Source of the DNA: Amycolatopsis acidiphila
GTDB taxonomy: Bacteria; Actinomycetota; Actinomycetes; Mycobacteriales; Pseudonocardiaceae
Direction of reading: 5' to 3'
NCBI RefSeq assembly: GCF_021391495.1
Contig: NZ_CP090063.1
Coordinates: 4,278,001-4,342,000, forward strand
Length of the DNA stretch: 64,000 nucleotides
The position numbers and the translations under genes are program-made. The notes beneath the pieces were generated by a model. It did not search any database. It had not been told where the DNA came from and saw only the letters and a list, made by a program, of their open reading frames with translations. Positions 1 through 9,116 of the stretch are shown piece after piece. Within the stretch, counting starts at the first letter, position 1. Each line of letters begins with the position of its first letter.

Positions 1-499
1 CGGCGGCCGGTCCGACGACCACGGAGGCGTCCGTCACGCGACCGGTCACGACCACCTCGGCACCCGCGTTCAGGCATTCGGCGATGCCCCATGCCCCGAG
101 ATAGGCGTTGGCCGTGAGCGGCTCCCCGAGCCCCAGCTCCCCGGCACCGCCCACCAGGTCGTCGCCCTCGACGTGCGCCACGGCCACTTCGAGCCCCAGC
201 TTCGCCGCCAGCTCGCGGATCGCGTCCGCGAGCCCCGCCGGGTTGAGCCCGCCCGCGTTCGTGACGATCTTGACGCCCTTTTCCTTGGCCAGCCCGAGGT
301 TCTCCTCCAGCTGGCGCAGAAAGGTCCTGGCGTAGCCGCGGCCGGGGTCCTTGAGCCGGTCCCGCCCGAGGATGAGCATGGTCAGCTCGGCGAGGTAGTC
401 ACCGGTGAGCACGTCGAGCGGGCCGCCGGTGAGCAGCTCGCGGACGGCGGAGAAGCGGTCGCCGTAGAACCCGGAGGCGTTGCCGATGCGCAGGGTCAC
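1..499 (-). CDS. AtuA-like acyclic terpene utilisation protein (N-terminal part)
   Basis: The reverse strand encodes about 166 residues starting V-T-L-R-I-G-N-A-S-G-F-Y-G-D-R and continuing with LTGDYLAELTMLIL, KIVTNAGGLNPAGLA, VAHVEGDDL and VVVTGRVTDASVVVGPA. These are the conserved blocks of the AtuA/DUF1446 family, linked to acyclic terpene or branched acyl-CoA catabolism. The gene runs off the left edge, so its C-terminus is not visible. The GTG start overlaps the TGA of the preceding TIGR03084-like gene by four bases (GTGA), which suggests translational coupling and a shared role. Family assignment is from recognised motifs; the actual substrate is unknown. In actinobacteria such units usually continue with acyl-CoA dehydrogenase or carboxylase genes, which would lie outside this window. 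Confidence 0.85.
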   Translation of the reverse strand, partial: MTLRIGNASGFYGDRFSAVRELLTGGPLDVLTGDYLAELTMLILGRDRLKDPGRGYARTFLRQLEENLGLAKEKGVKIVTNAGGLNPAGLADAIRELAAKLGLEVAVAHVEGDDLVGGAGELGLGEPLTANAYLGAWGIAECLNAGAEVVVTGRVTDASVVVGPAA

Positions 500-1284
500 C
501 CGAACTGCCCCGCCTTCCGGCCGCGGCCGGGCGGGCCGGCGAACGCCTGCGCGATCTCCAGCCACTTCACCGCGTCCGCGCCTACGGCTTGGAGATCGGT
601 GTCGGCGGGATGCCGCCGCTGCGTGACGACCAGGCAGAAGTCGAGCGCGCTGCCGGTGACGCGCTGCGTGGCGTCCGCCGGCCCGTAGGCCCACAGCTCG
701 CCGTCGGGCGCCCGCAGCTCCACCCGGAACTCCGCGGCGGGCGGCGCCAGCGAGTGCACGGCGAAGGCGAAGTCCCGTGTCCGCACGCCGAACCGCGCGA
801 TGTGCCGGAGGCCGCCGCCCGGTTCGCGGCGCAGGCCGAGCGCGTCGTACACGTCCTGTGCGTGGGCCCAGGTCTCCATCAGCCGGGCGGTCGTCATCGA
901 CGCGGCGCTCATCGGCGGCCCGTACCAGGGGAACTTGCTGCCCGGCGGCGCCGCCGGCAACGCCGCGGCGAGCGCTTCTCGCCCCGCACGCCACCGCGCC
1001 AGCAGCTCCTCGCGCGGCTTCTTCGCCTCCTCGGCAATCCCTTCGCCGACGTAGCCGGGACCGGCGGCGAGCGCACGCTTGATCTCTTCCGGGAAGTCCC
1101 CCGGGGTGCGGACGGCGATCAGCGCCTTGGCGTCCGTCCAGGCCAGGTGCGCGATCTGATGGCCGATCGTCCAGCCCTCGGCCGGCGTCGGCGTCGCCCA
1201 GTCGGTGCCCGGCCCGGCCACGACGTCGTCCAGCGACTGGCTTTCGGCCGCCAGATCGCCCAGGATCGGTCCCAGATCCACCAC
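496..1284 (-). CDS. TIGR03084 / maleylpyruvate isomerase N-terminal-like metal-binding protein
   Basis: A 262-residue protein beginning VVDLGPILGDLAAESQSLDD. The block EGWTIGHQIAHLAWTD resembles the DinB/maleylpyruvate isomerase N-terminal fold, whose conserved histidines bind metal. METWAHAQDVYDALG supplies the second metal-ligand helix. The family commonly sits in acyl-CoA and terpene degradation clusters, but its exact reaction is not established. An ATG lies 20 codons upstream, but the GTG used here follows a strong GAGGAGG at about 8 bases, and homologues start at this point. It is first in a leftward operon with the AtuA-like gene. The promoter region contains the palindrome at 1335-1352. 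Confidence 0.8.
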   Translation of the reverse strand: MVDLGPILGDLAAESQSLDDVVAGPGTDWATPTPAEGWTIGHQIAHLAWTDAKALIAVRTPGDFPEEIKRALAAGPGYVGEGIAEEAKKPREELLARWRAGREALAAALPAAPPGSKFPWYGPPMSAASMTTARLMETWAHAQDVYDALGLRREPGGGLRHIARFGVRTRDFAFAVHSLAPPAAEFRVELRAPDGELWAYGPADATQRVTGSALDFCLVVTQRRHPADTDLQAVGADAVKWLEIAQAFAGPPGRGRKAGQFG

Positions 1285-1334
1285 CGCACCCGCCTCCTCG
1301 CGCCTGCAGCGAGCGTGGCATCGGTGCAGAGAAA

Positions 1335-1352
1335 AATCAAGCACGCTTGATT
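1335..1352. promoter_or_regulatory. Operator-like palindrome between divergent catabolic genes
   Basis: A perfect 8-base inverted repeat, AATCAAGC-AC-GCTTGATT, lies in the 94-base divergent region between the TIGR03084-like gene and the enoyl-CoA hydratase. Its size and symmetry are typical of TetR-family operators controlling acyl-CoA catabolism. It has CAAG/CTTG cores like the KstR2 site, but the spacing between cores is four bases instead of two. No regulator gene is visible in the window; it may lie to the left. Confidence 0.55.
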
Positions 1353-1378
1353 GTTTTATCCCCCGAAGGAGACCGCCG

Positions 1379-2203
1379 ATGGAGTACGCCGAGATCGTCT
1401 ACACCGTGGAGGACCACATCGCCACGGTCAGCCTGAACCGTCCCGAGGCCCGCAACGGCTACACCGTGCGGATGTCCGACGAGCTCGCGGACGCCTTCGA
1501 CCAGGCGGACTCAGACGAGCGGGTGCGGGTCGTGGTCTTCACCGGTGAGGGCGACGACTTCTGCGTCGGCGCGGACCTGTCGCAGGGCGGGTTCGACTTC
1601 GGCCCGGCCGAAGGCCCGTGGCAGGAGCCCGCCGGACGCTGCTCGAAGCGGGTCTACACGATGAACAAGCCGGTGATCGCGGCGATCCGGGGCGCGGCCG
1701 TCGGTGCCGGGATCACGATCACGCTGGCGTGCGACTACCGCCTCGCCGCGGCCGACGCCCGCTTCGGCTTCGTGTTCGCGCGCCGTGGCGTGTTCCCCGA
1801 GGGCGGGTCGGCGTGGTTCCTCCCCCGGCTCGTCAGCCTGGGCACGGCGCTCGACTGGATGATCAGCGGGCGGGTGTTCGGGGCCGGGGAGGCCAAGGCG
1901 GCGGGTCTCGTGCAGCGGGTGCACCAGCCCGGGGAGCTGCTGGACAAGGCGTACGAACTGGCGCGGGAGATCGCGGAGCGGACGGCGCCGGTGTCGGTCG
2001 CGGTCACCCGGCAGCTGCTCTACCGGATGTCCGGGGCCGAGACGCCGTTCCCCGCCTTCGAGCTCGAGTCGAAGCTGATCGCCGGGCTCCCGGACCACGC
2101 GGACGCGGTCGAGGGCGTGCTGTCGTTCTTCGAGAAGCGGGCGCCCCGGTTCCCCCTCGCGAGCGCCCGCGACCTGCCTCCGTATCTGCCCTGGCTGTCC
2201 TAG
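1379..2203 (+). CDS. Enoyl-CoA hydratase/isomerase family protein
   Basis: A crotonase-fold protein of 274 residues that should hydrate or isomerise an enoyl-CoA. Oxyanion-hole segments are visible as FCVGADLS and RGAAVGAGITITLACDYRLAA. The block FARRGVFPEGGSAWFLPRLV keeps the glutamate expected at the crotonase catalytic position. The ATG follows GAAGGAG at 7 bases, which rejects a 58-codon upstream extension. It is divergent from the TIGR03084-like gene and shares the palindromic intergenic region with it. From memory it resembles the EchA12-type hydratase near the M. tuberculosis ABC-F gene. Substrate cannot be read from sequence. Confidence 0.88.
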   Translation: MEYAEIVYTVEDHIATVSLNRPEARNGYTVRMSDELADAFDQADSDERVRVVVFTGEGDDFCVGADLSQGGFDFGPAEGPWQEPAGRCSKRVYTMNKPVIAAIRGAAVGAGITITLACDYRLAAADARFGFVFARRGVFPEGGSAWFLPRLVSLGTALDWMISGRVFGAGEAKAAGLVQRVHQPGELLDKAYELAREIAERTAPVSVAVTRQLLYRMSGAETPFPAFELESKLIAGLPDHADAVEGVLSFFEKRAPRFPLASARDLPPYLPWLS

Positions 2204-2218
2204 CAGATCCCGCCGACA

Positions 2219-2266
2219 CGCCCGCATCTTGGGGTACGTGCGCACTCATACCCCAAGATGTAGTCT
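2219..2266 (+). promoter_or_regulatory. Tandem NrdR boxes upstream of nrdAB
   Basis: Two 16-base sites fit the known NrdR palindrome with a central AT. The first, CGCCCGCATCTTGGGG, starts at 2219 and matches mainly in its right half. The second, CCCCAAGATGTAGTCT, starts at 2251 and matches at most positions. Their centres are 32 bases apart, the three-helical-turn spacing typical of tandem NrdR boxes before ribonucleotide reductase genes. The shared halves also create a perfect 11-base inverted repeat (2226-2236 with 2249-2259). NrdR would repress nrdAB when dATP is plentiful. Confidence 0.65.
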
Positions 2267-2384
2267 CTGGCTCACCGGTAGCCCCCAGCGCGGCAGACGC
2301 CGGCAGCACCGGTCACGCCTTTCGTCCAGCACGTCGTCGCCCCGTCGGCGTGCCGATCCCACGCGCCCTTTCTTGGAGTGATGC

Positions 2385-5300
2385 ATGTCTGTGGAGACCA
2401 CCTCACGGCCGGTGCGCAGCGCCGTGCAGGTCATCCGGCGCGACGGCAGCGTGTCCCCGTTCGACGCGAACAAGATCTCGGTCGCCCTGACCAAGGCCTT
2501 CCTCGCCGTCGAAGGGGACGCCGCCGCCGCGTCCTCGCGCGTCCACCACGTCGTCGGCGAGCTGACCACGCAGGTCGAGACCTCCCTGCTGCGCCACGCG
2601 AACGCCGAGACGTCGCTTCACATCGAGCAGATCCAGGACCTCGTCGAACTCGCGCTCATGCGCGGCGGTCACCACAAGGTGGCCCGCGCGTACGTCCTCT
2701 ACCGCGAGGAGCACGCGAAGGCGCGCGAGAAGCCCGTCGAACCCGGCTCGCCCGCGCACGTCGACTGGGCGCGCGTCGAGCACGTCGTCGCGGAGGCCGT
2801 CGCCGGGCTCGACGACGTGTCGGCGGAGCCGGTGCTGGCCGAGACCAGGCGCAACCTCTACGAGGGCATCACGCCCGGTGAGCTGGGCACGGCGCTGATC
2901 ATGGCCGCCCGCACGCTCGTCGAGAAGGAGCCCGGCTACTCCTACGTCACCGCGCGCCTGCTGCTGGACAAGCTGCGCGGCGAGGCACTGACGTATCTCG
3001 CGGGGCAACCGCGCCAGGCCGGCCACGACGAGATGAACTACCCCGGCTACTTCCGCGACTACCTCGCACGTGCGATCGAGCTGGAGCTGGCCGACGAGGA
3101 GCTGGCCGCCTTCAACCTGAAGAAGATCACCGCGGCGATCCGCCCGGAGCGCGACCTCGACTTCGGCTTCCTCGGCCTGCAGACCCTCTACGACCGGTAC
3201 TTCCTGCACCACGACGGCACCCGGTTCGAGCTGCCGCAGGCGTTCTTCATGCGTGTCGCGATGGGCCTGGCGCTGCGGGAGGACGAAAGGGAATCTCGTG
3301 CAGTGGAGTTCTACGAGCTGCTCTCGACGTTCCGCTTCATGGCCTCGACGCCGACGCTGTTCAACTCCGGCACCACCCGGCCGCAGCTGTCCTCGTGCTT
3401 CCTGACCACTGTGGACGACGAGCTCGACTCGATCTTCCAGTCCTACAAGAACAACGCGCTGCTGGCCAAGTACTCCGGCGGCCTCGGCAACGACTGGACC
3501 CCCGTCCGCGGCCTCGGCGCGCACATCAAGGGCACCAACGGCGAGTCCCAGGGCGTGGTGCCGTTCCTCAAGATCGCCAACGACACCGCGGTCGCCGTGA
3601 ACCAGTGTTTCGCGCCCGAGACCGGCATCTACACCGCCGACGGCGTCAAGGAGATCCAGAACATCCACCAGGGAGATCTGGTCCTCGGTTCGAGCGGCAG
3701 CTACCGCGAGGTGACCGACGTCCTCGCCTATGACCAGAGCGACCCGATGGTCGAGGTGAACGTCAAACACTCGGTGGAGCCGCTCACCGTCACCGCGGGC
3801 CATCCCTTCTTCGCAATTCAGGGCGTACCGCTCGGGCAGGAGAACCGCCGCACGCTCCAGTGGCTCGCCGAGGGCAAAGTACGCCCGGAATGGGTTGAGG
3901 CAGGCACTCTCACCAAGGGCGACTACATTGCCCAGGTAGTACCCGGCGAGGTAGTGCCGCTTCCCGGGTTCACCGAAGACGACGCGCGCCTTTACGGCAT
4001 CCTGCTCGGCGACGGTCATCTGTCGAAGGCCGGGCAACAGTGGGGTGTATCCGGAAACCCAGAGCTGGACACGCATCTGGAGTTCGTTCGCAAGTACCTC
4101 AACGAACGCGGCATCCACTTCTGGGAAACCGGGCGCGGCGACAGCTACCTCCAGATCCACTGGGCTGCCGGCCGAGGCGTGCTGCCCGACGCCGCCACGG
4201 GCCGGATAACCGGTGCCGGTGTCCCTACCCTGCCCTTCACGGCTCCCGACATCTACGACGACGAGCACAACAAGCACATCGCTCGCAGGCTCTCGCATCT
4301 GCCCAAAGCGCAAACGCTCGCACTGTTGCAAGGTCTGCTGGAGACCGACGGCGGCGTGTCCCGCGGAGTGGAGGCCTATTTCACGACGACCTCCCGGCCA
4401 CTCGCGGCCGGCGTGCGCTATCAGCTACTTCGGTTGGGAGTTCCTTCGGCCGGAGAGTACCGGGAGCGCGAGCAAAGCCATTTCGGACGCCGCTCGGATG
4501 GCCCCAGCACCACCTTCTCCGGCACCCTGAAGGCGTTCGATATCCGGGTTCCCGCGGTACCGGAGATCGCGCAGCTGATCGGGTGCCGCCCCCTCGCGAA
4601 GCGAAACTGGATCGAGTACCAGGGAATGGTCTTCTCCCGGGTACTCGACGTGCGAAGCGTCGATGTCGTACCGACTGTGTTCGATCTCAAGGTCGACGTG
4701 GACGAGTCCTACATGACTGTCGCGGGCCTGGTGCACAACGGCGGCAAACGGAAGGGCGCCGCCTGCGCGTATCTGGAGACGTGGCACGTCGACGTCGAGG
4801 AGTTCCTCGACCTGCGCAAGAACACCGGCGACGACCGGCGCCGGACGCATGACATGAACACCGCGAACTGGGTGCCCGACGAGTTCCTGCGCCGCGTCGA
4901 GGCCGACGCCGGCTGGACACTCTTCTCCCCCGACGAGACCCCGGACCTGCACGACCTCTACGGAACGGCCTTCGCCACCCGGTACCGCGAGTACGAGGCC
5001 GCCGCGGAGCGCGGCGAGATCAAGGTGTTCCGCCGGGTCCGGGCCGTCGACCTGTGGCGGCGGACGCTCACCATGCTCTTCGAGACCGGCCACCCGTGGA
5101 TCACCTTCAAGGATCCGTGCAACCTGCGCTCGCCGCAGCAACACGCCGGCGTCGTGCACTCGTCGAACCTGTGCACCGAGATCATCCTGAACACCAGCGC
5201 CGACGAGGTCGCGGTGTGCAACCTCGGCTCGGTCAACCTGCTCGCGCACGTGAGCGCGGACGGGCTCGACACCGAACGGCTGGCGCGCACCGTCCGGACG

Positions 5301-6281
5301 GCCGTGCGGATGCTCGACAACGTGGTCGACATCAACTTCTACACGATCCCCGAGGCGCGCCGGTCCAACCTGCGCCACCGCCCGGTCGGGCTCGGCCTGA
5401 TGGGCTTCCAGGACGCGTTGTTCGAGCTGGGCCTGCCACTGGCCTCGGCCGAGGCCGTCGAGTTCGCCGACCGCAGCATGGAGCACCTCAGCTACCACGC
5501 GATCTCGGCGTCGGCGGAACTGGCCGCCGAGCGCGGCCGCTACGAGTCCTTCGACGGATCGCTGTGGAGCAAGGGGATCCTGCCGATCGACTCGCTCCGC
5601 CTGCTCGCCGAAGCCCGCGAGGGCGACGACCTGGACGTCGACTACTCGTCCACCTTGGACTGGGACGCCCTGCGCGAGCGGGTGCGCGACACCGGCATGC
5701 GCAACTCCAACGTGATGGCGATCGCGCCCACCGCGACGATCTCCAACATCTGCGGGGTCGGGCAGTCGATCGAGCCGCAGTTCCAGAACCTGTTCGTCAA
5801 GTCGAACATGTCCGGCGACTTCACCGTGGTCAACCCGCACCTGGTGCGCAGTCTCAAGGAACGCGGCCTGTGGGACGAGGTGATGGTCGCGGACCTGAAG
5901 TACTTCGACGGCAGCCTCGGCCGGATCGACCGGGTGCCCGAGGACCTCAAGCGGCTGTACGCGACGGCGTTCGAGATCTCCAGCCGCTGGCTGGTGGACG
6001 CGGCCTCGCGACGGCAGAAGTGGATCGACCAGGCCCAGTCGCTCAACCTCTACCTCGACGCGCCCAGCGGCCGCAAGCTCGACGAGCTCTACCGCTACGC
6101 CTGGCACAAGGGCCTCAAGACCACGTACTACCTGCGGACACGCTCGGCCACCAGCGTCGAGAAGAGCACGTTGCGCGGCACCGACGGCAAGCTCAACGCT
6201 GTCCCGGCCGCTGCCGTCCCAGCCGCGCCCGAACCCGCTGCCTGCCGGATCGACGACCCCGACTGCGAGGCCTGCCAGTGA
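2385..6281 (+). CDS. nrdA: Ribonucleoside-diphosphate reductase alpha subunit with intein
   Basis: Class I ribonucleotide reductase large subunit, reducing ribonucleotides to deoxyribonucleotides with the beta subunit encoded next. The precursor is 1298 residues; removing the intein (residues 408-785) leaves 920. An ATP-cone (about residues 12-100, [24 protein letters not shown]) gives allosteric control. Active-site cysteines are visible as QLSSCFLTT (Cys338), [10 protein letters not shown] (Cys930) and VCNLGSVNL (Cys945), and the tail DPDCEACQ supplies the shuttle cysteines. Exteins join as AVAVNQ-GGKRKGA, the normal family sequence. The ATG lies behind the NrdR boxes. The TGA overlaps the nrdB GTG. 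Activity depends on splicing, which is questionable here because the +1 residue is Gly. Confidence 0.95.
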   Translation: MSVETTSRPVRSAVQVIRRDGSVSPFDANKISVALTKAFLAVEGDAAAASSRVHHVVGELTTQVETSLLRHANAETSLHIEQIQDLVELALMRGGHHKVARAYVLYREEHAKAREKPVEPGSPAHVDWARVEHVVAEAVAGLDDVSAEPVLAETRRNLYEGITPGELGTALIMAARTLVEKEPGYSYVTARLLLDKLRGEALTYLAGQPRQAGHDEMNYPGYFRDYLARAIELELADEELAAFNLKKITAAIRPERDLDFGFLGLQTLYDRYFLHHDGTRFELPQAFFMRVAMGLALREDERESRAVEFYELLSTFRFMASTPTLFNSGTTRPQLSSCFLTTVDDELDSIFQSYKNNALLAKYSGGLGNDWTPVRGLGAHIKGTNGESQGVVPFLKIANDTAVAVNQCFAPETGIYTADGVKEIQNIHQGDLVLGSSGSYREVTDVLAYDQSDPMVEVNVKHSVEPLTVTAGHPFFAIQGVPLGQENRRTLQWLAEGKVRPEWVEAGTLTKGDYIAQVVPGEVVPLPGFTEDDARLYGILLGDGHLSKAGQQWGVSGNPELDTHLEFVRKYLNERGIHFWETGRGDSYLQIHWAAGRGVLPDAATGRITGAGVPTLPFTAPDIYDDEHNKHIARRLSHLPKAQTLALLQGLLETDGGVSRGVEAYFTTTSRPLAAGVRYQLLRLGVPSAGEYREREQSHFGRRSDGPSTTFSGTLKAFDIRVPAVPEIAQLIGCRPLAKRNWIEYQGMVFSRVLDVRSVDVVPTVFDLKVDVDESYMTVAGLVHNGGKRKGAACAYLETWHVDVEEFLDLRKNTGDDRRRTHDMNTANWVPDEFLRRVEADAGWTLFSPDETPDLHDLYGTAFATRYREYEAAAERGEIKVFRRVRAVDLWRRTLTMLFETGHPWITFKDPCNLRSPQQHAGVVHSSNLCTEIILNTSADEVAVCNLGSVNLLAHVSADGLDTERLARTVRTAVRMLDNVVDINFYTIPEARRSNLRHRPVGLGLMGFQDALFELGLPLASAEAVEFADRSMEHLSYHAISASAELAAERGRYESFDGSLWSKGILPIDSLRLLAEAREGDDLDVDYSSTLDWDALRERVRDTGMRNSNVMAIAPTATISNICGVGQSIEPQFQNLFVKSNMSGDFTVVNPHLVRSLKERGLWDEVMVADLKYFDGSLGRIDRVPEDLKRLYATAFEISSRWLVDAASRRQKWIDQAQSLNLYLDAPSGRKLDELYRYAWHKGLKTTYYLRTRSATSVEKSTLRGTDGKLNAVPAAAVPAAPEPAACRIDDPDCEACQ
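3606..4739 (+). mobile_element. Intein with LAGLIDADG homing endonuclease inside nrdA
   Basis: A 378-residue insertion interrupts the conserved alpha-subunit sequence AVNQ/GGKRKG. It starts with Cys ([10 protein letters not shown], block A). It has the block B TxxH motif in TVTAGHPFF. It carries both LAGLIDADG-type motifs with their acidic residues, [11 protein letters not shown] (about 536-546 of the precursor) and GLLETDGGV (about 650-658). It ends in [11 protein letters not shown] with the usual His-Asn. Valine GTA and other A/T-ending codons are more frequent than in the flanking nrdA, consistent with separate ancestry. The first C-extein residue is Gly, not Cys, Ser or Thr, so canonical branched-ester splicing is not possible as written. 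Confidence 0.92.
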
Positions 6282-7306
6282 CCACCCTGATCGACAGTGA
6301 CGCCGGCCGGGTCAGCGTCGAGGACAAGGCGATGCTCAACGCCCGCGCCGACGTCAACCAGCTCCTGCCGCTCAAGTACTCCTGGGCCTGGGAGAAGTAC
6401 CTCGCGGGGTGCAGCAACCACTGGATGCCGACCGAGGTCTCGATGCAGGCCGACATCGCGCTGTGGAAGTCGCGCGACGGCCTCACCGAGGACGAGCGCG
6501 TGCTGCTCAAGCGCAACCTCGGGTTCTTCGCGACCGCGGAGTCCCTGGTGGCCAACAACCTCGTGCTCGCGGTGTACCAGCGGATCACCAATCCCGAGTG
6601 CCGCCAGTACCTGCTGCGCCAGGCGTTCGAGGAGGCCGTGCACACCCACACCTTCCAGTACATCTGCGAAAGCCTCGGGCTCGCCGAGGGCGAGCTGTTC
6701 AACATGTACCGCGAGGTGCCCTCGATCACCGCGAAGGACGCGTGGGCACTGAAGTACACCCGCGGCCTGGAGGCCGGGGCGCCGCAGGACGACCAGGACT
6801 TCCTGCGTGACCTCGTCGCGTTCTACGTGGTCTTCGAGGGGATGTGGTTCTACACGGGGTTCGCGCAGATCCTCTCGCTCGGCAGGCGCAACAAGATGGT
6901 CGGCATCGCCGAGCAGTACCAGTACATCCTGCGCGACGAGTCGATCCACCTGAACTTCGGCATCGACTGCATCAACCAGATCAAGATCGAGAACCCGCAC
7001 CTGTGGACGCCGGGGTTCCAGGCGGAGGTGCGCGGGATGCTGGTCGAGGCGTGCGAGCTGGAGGTGGCCTACGCGCGCGACACCATGCCACGCGGGATGC
7101 TCGGGCTGTCGGCGCAGCTGTGCGAGCAGTACATGCACTTCATCACCGACCGGCGCGCCCGGCAGATCGGGCTGGCGCCGGTCTTCGGTGCGGACGAGAA
7201 CCCGTTCCCGTGGCTGTCGGAGGCCATGGACCTGAAGAAGGAGAAGAACTTCTTCGAGACCCGGGTGACCGAGTACCAGACGGGTGGTTCGCTCGACTGG
7301 GACTGA
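6278..7306 (+). CDS. nrdB: Ribonucleoside-diphosphate reductase beta subunit
   Basis: The 342-residue small subunit forms the di-metal and radical cofactor that starts catalysis in NrdA. Ferritin-like metal-ligand helices are visible: [33 protein letters not shown] (ExxH), [14 protein letters not shown] and [16 protein letters not shown] (ExxH). The C-terminus, [17 protein letters not shown], is the acidic tail that docks on the alpha subunit and contains a tyrosine of the radical-transfer type. The GTG start overlaps the nrdA TGA as GTGA, so the subunits are co-translated. It has no intein. Control is presumably through the upstream NrdR boxes. Confidence 0.95.
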   Translation: MTTLIDSDAGRVSVEDKAMLNARADVNQLLPLKYSWAWEKYLAGCSNHWMPTEVSMQADIALWKSRDGLTEDERVLLKRNLGFFATAESLVANNLVLAVYQRITNPECRQYLLRQAFEEAVHTHTFQYICESLGLAEGELFNMYREVPSITAKDAWALKYTRGLEAGAPQDDQDFLRDLVAFYVVFEGMWFYTGFAQILSLGRRNKMVGIAEQYQYILRDESIHLNFGIDCINQIKIENPHLWTPGFQAEVRGMLVEACELEVAYARDTMPRGMLGLSAQLCEQYMHFITDRRARQIGLAPVFGADENPFPWLSEAMDLKKEKNFFETRVTEYQTGGSLDWD

Positions 7307-7390
7307 CAACGGGGCTTGCCAGTTGAGGTGGGGGGCGGCAACCTGGGGTGAGTGCGGCACGGCAGGGAGGCGGGCCGGAACGGCGGGGCC

Positions 7391-7407
7391 GCTTGCGGTG
7401 GGCAAGC
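7391..7407. repeat. Inverted repeat upstream of the P450 gene
   Basis: GCTTGC and GCAAGC form a 6-base inverted repeat around GGTGG in the 161-base region between nrdB and the cytochrome P450 gene. It could be an operator or a weak hairpin. No regulator is adjacent, and no convincing -35/-10 pair was seen. Confidence 0.35.
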
Positions 7408-7467
7408 AACTTGCTCCGCCACACGCACCGCCACGCAAGCCACTCTCACCACTCTCGAGGAGGCACT

Positions 7468-8898
7468 GTGACGATCCGCGACCGGATTCCGCCCCTGACC
7501 TCGATCCCCTTGCCCAACGCCGTGGACCGGCGGCTGCTGACCCGGCGGCGGCCGGTCAGCGAGCTCGCCGCCCCGCCGCCGGGCAGCGGTCTCGCGCCGG
7601 TGCTCGGCGACGCGGGCGCGCCGGTGATCGGGCACGCCCTCGCGTCGATGCGGTTCGGCATCGACTTCGCCCTGCACCACTACGAGACCTACGGCCCGGT
7701 CTCGTGGATGGGCTCGTTCGGGCAGCGGTTCGTGGTGCTCGCCGGACCCGAGGCCACCCAGGTCGCGCTGGTGAACAAGGACAAGGCCTTCTCGCAGGAG
7801 GGCTGGAAGTTCTTCATCGAGCGCTTCTTCCACCGCGGGCTGATGCTGCTGGACTTCGAGGAGCACCACCTGCACCGGCGGATCATGCAGGAGGCGTTCA
7901 CCCGCGACCGCCTCACCGGCTACGCGCGCCAGTTCGGGCCGGTGCTGCGGGACGGCATCGCGAACTGGGGCGAGACGGGACGGCCGCGGCTGTACTGGGC
8001 GCTCAAGCGGCTCACCCTCGACGTGGCCACCCGGGTGTTCATGGGCATGCGCTCGGAGTCGGGGCACGCGGCGCGGATCAACCGGGCCTTCGTCGACTCC
8101 GTGCGCGCGGCGACGGCGCTGGTGCGGTTCCCGGTGCCGGGCGGGCGCTGGGCCGCGGGCCTGGCCGGGCGGCGGACGCTGGAGGCCTACTTCGCCGAGA
8201 ACCTGCCCGCGAAGCGGCGCGCCAACGGCGAGGACCTGTTCTCCGCGCTGTGCCACGCGACCGGCGAGGACGGCGAGCAGTTCAGCGACGACGACGTGAT
8301 CAACCACATGATCTTCCTGATGATGGCCGCGCACGACACGACGACGATCACCAGCACCGCGGCCGCCTACCACCTGGCCAAGCATCCGGAGTGGCAGGAA
8401 CGCGCCCGCGAGGAGTCCCTGGCGCTCGGCGACGAGCTGCCCGGCCTGGCCGCACTGGACGAGCTGACGACACTGGACCTGGTGATCAAGGAGTCGCTGC
8501 GGCTGACCGCGCCGGTGCCGTCGCTGCCCCGCAAGGCGGTCAGGGACGTCGACGTGCTGGGCCACTACGTCCCGGCCGGCTCGTTCGTGAACGTCTCGCC
8601 GAACACCAACCACTTCTCGCCCGGCCACTGGACGGACCCGCACGCGTTCGACCCGGAACGGTTCGCCGAGGGACGGCGCGAGGACAAGTCGCACCGCTAC
8701 GCGTGGATGCCGTTCGGCGGCGGGGCGCACAAGTGCATCGGGCTGCACTTCGGCACGTACGAGGTGAAGGCGGTGCTGCACGAGATGCTGCGCGCGTACC
8801 GGTGGTCGGTGCCCGAGGGCTACCGGATGCGCTGGGACTACGTCTCGCTCCCGGTCCCGGTGGACGGGCTCCCCGTTCGCCTGACCCGGGCCGTGTGA
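7468..8898 (+). CDS. Cytochrome P450
   Basis: A 476-residue haem-thiolate monooxygenase. The I-helix oxygen-activation motif is AHDTTT. The K-helix ExxR is ESLRL, and the haem-binding loop FGGGAHKCIG carries the proximal Cys at about residue 423. HLHRRIMQEAFTRDRLTGYA is a conserved C-helix block. The GTG was chosen because GAGGAGG sits 4 bases upstream; the spacing is short, but no better start fits. There is no ferredoxin or reductase partner next to it, so redox partners must come from elsewhere. The sequence resembles mycobacterial CYP136-type and eukaryotic CYP26-like proteins, but I would not assign a family or substrate. Confidence 0.9.
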   Translation: MTIRDRIPPLTSIPLPNAVDRRLLTRRRPVSELAAPPPGSGLAPVLGDAGAPVIGHALASMRFGIDFALHHYETYGPVSWMGSFGQRFVVLAGPEATQVALVNKDKAFSQEGWKFFIERFFHRGLMLLDFEEHHLHRRIMQEAFTRDRLTGYARQFGPVLRDGIANWGETGRPRLYWALKRLTLDVATRVFMGMRSESGHAARINRAFVDSVRAATALVRFPVPGGRWAAGLAGRRTLEAYFAENLPAKRRANGEDLFSALCHATGEDGEQFSDDDVINHMIFLMMAAHDTTTITSTAAAYHLAKHPEWQERAREESLALGDELPGLAALDELTTLDLVIKESLRLTAPVPSLPRKAVRDVDVLGHYVPAGSFVNVSPNTNHFSPGHWTDPHAFDPERFAEGRREDKSHRYAWMPFGGGAHKCIGLHFGTYEVKAVLHEMLRAYRWSVPEGYRMRWDYVSLPVPVDGLPVRLTRAV

Positions 8899-8945
8899 AC
8901 CGGGTGAGCCGCGTCCGATCTCCCTACACCGCGGCGGCCTGAATA

Positions 8946-8960
8946 ATCACGAAAAGTGAT
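8946..8960. promoter_or_regulatory. Inverted repeat upstream of the GGDEF-EAL gene
   Basis: ATCAC-GAAAA-GTGAT is a perfect 5-base inverted repeat in an AT-richer patch of the 218-base region between the P450 and GGDEF-EAL genes. A TGATCA follows at 8972-8977. The patch could contain the promoter and a regulator site; no specific factor is indicated. Confidence 0.35.
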
Positions 8961-9116
8961 CGCATCTACACTGATCACCACTCGTTCAGCCGGTAGACAG
9001 TGCCGACCCGAGATGATGGCGTGACATCACTCCGGGCAGGTACCGGACCAGCGGGGGCGCGCGAGCGCTCCTGCTGGGGCTGACCTGGCCTTTGTCCATC
9101 CAACAAGAGGTGAAGC

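Noticed and set aside
2403..4331. Reverse frame of 642 codons opposite nrdA
   Set aside because: Composition typical of an antisense shadow; nrdA and its intein explain the region.
3606..4739. Intein endonuclease read as a separate gene or insertion sequence
   Set aside because: It is in frame with nrdA, has splicing blocks at both ends, and shows no terminal repeats or target duplication.
7307..7467. GGGGCTTGC near the P450 gene as a rifamycin-associated element
   Set aside because: Only the left half matches what I recall; no GCAAG half at the right distance. Kept only as a simple inverted repeat.
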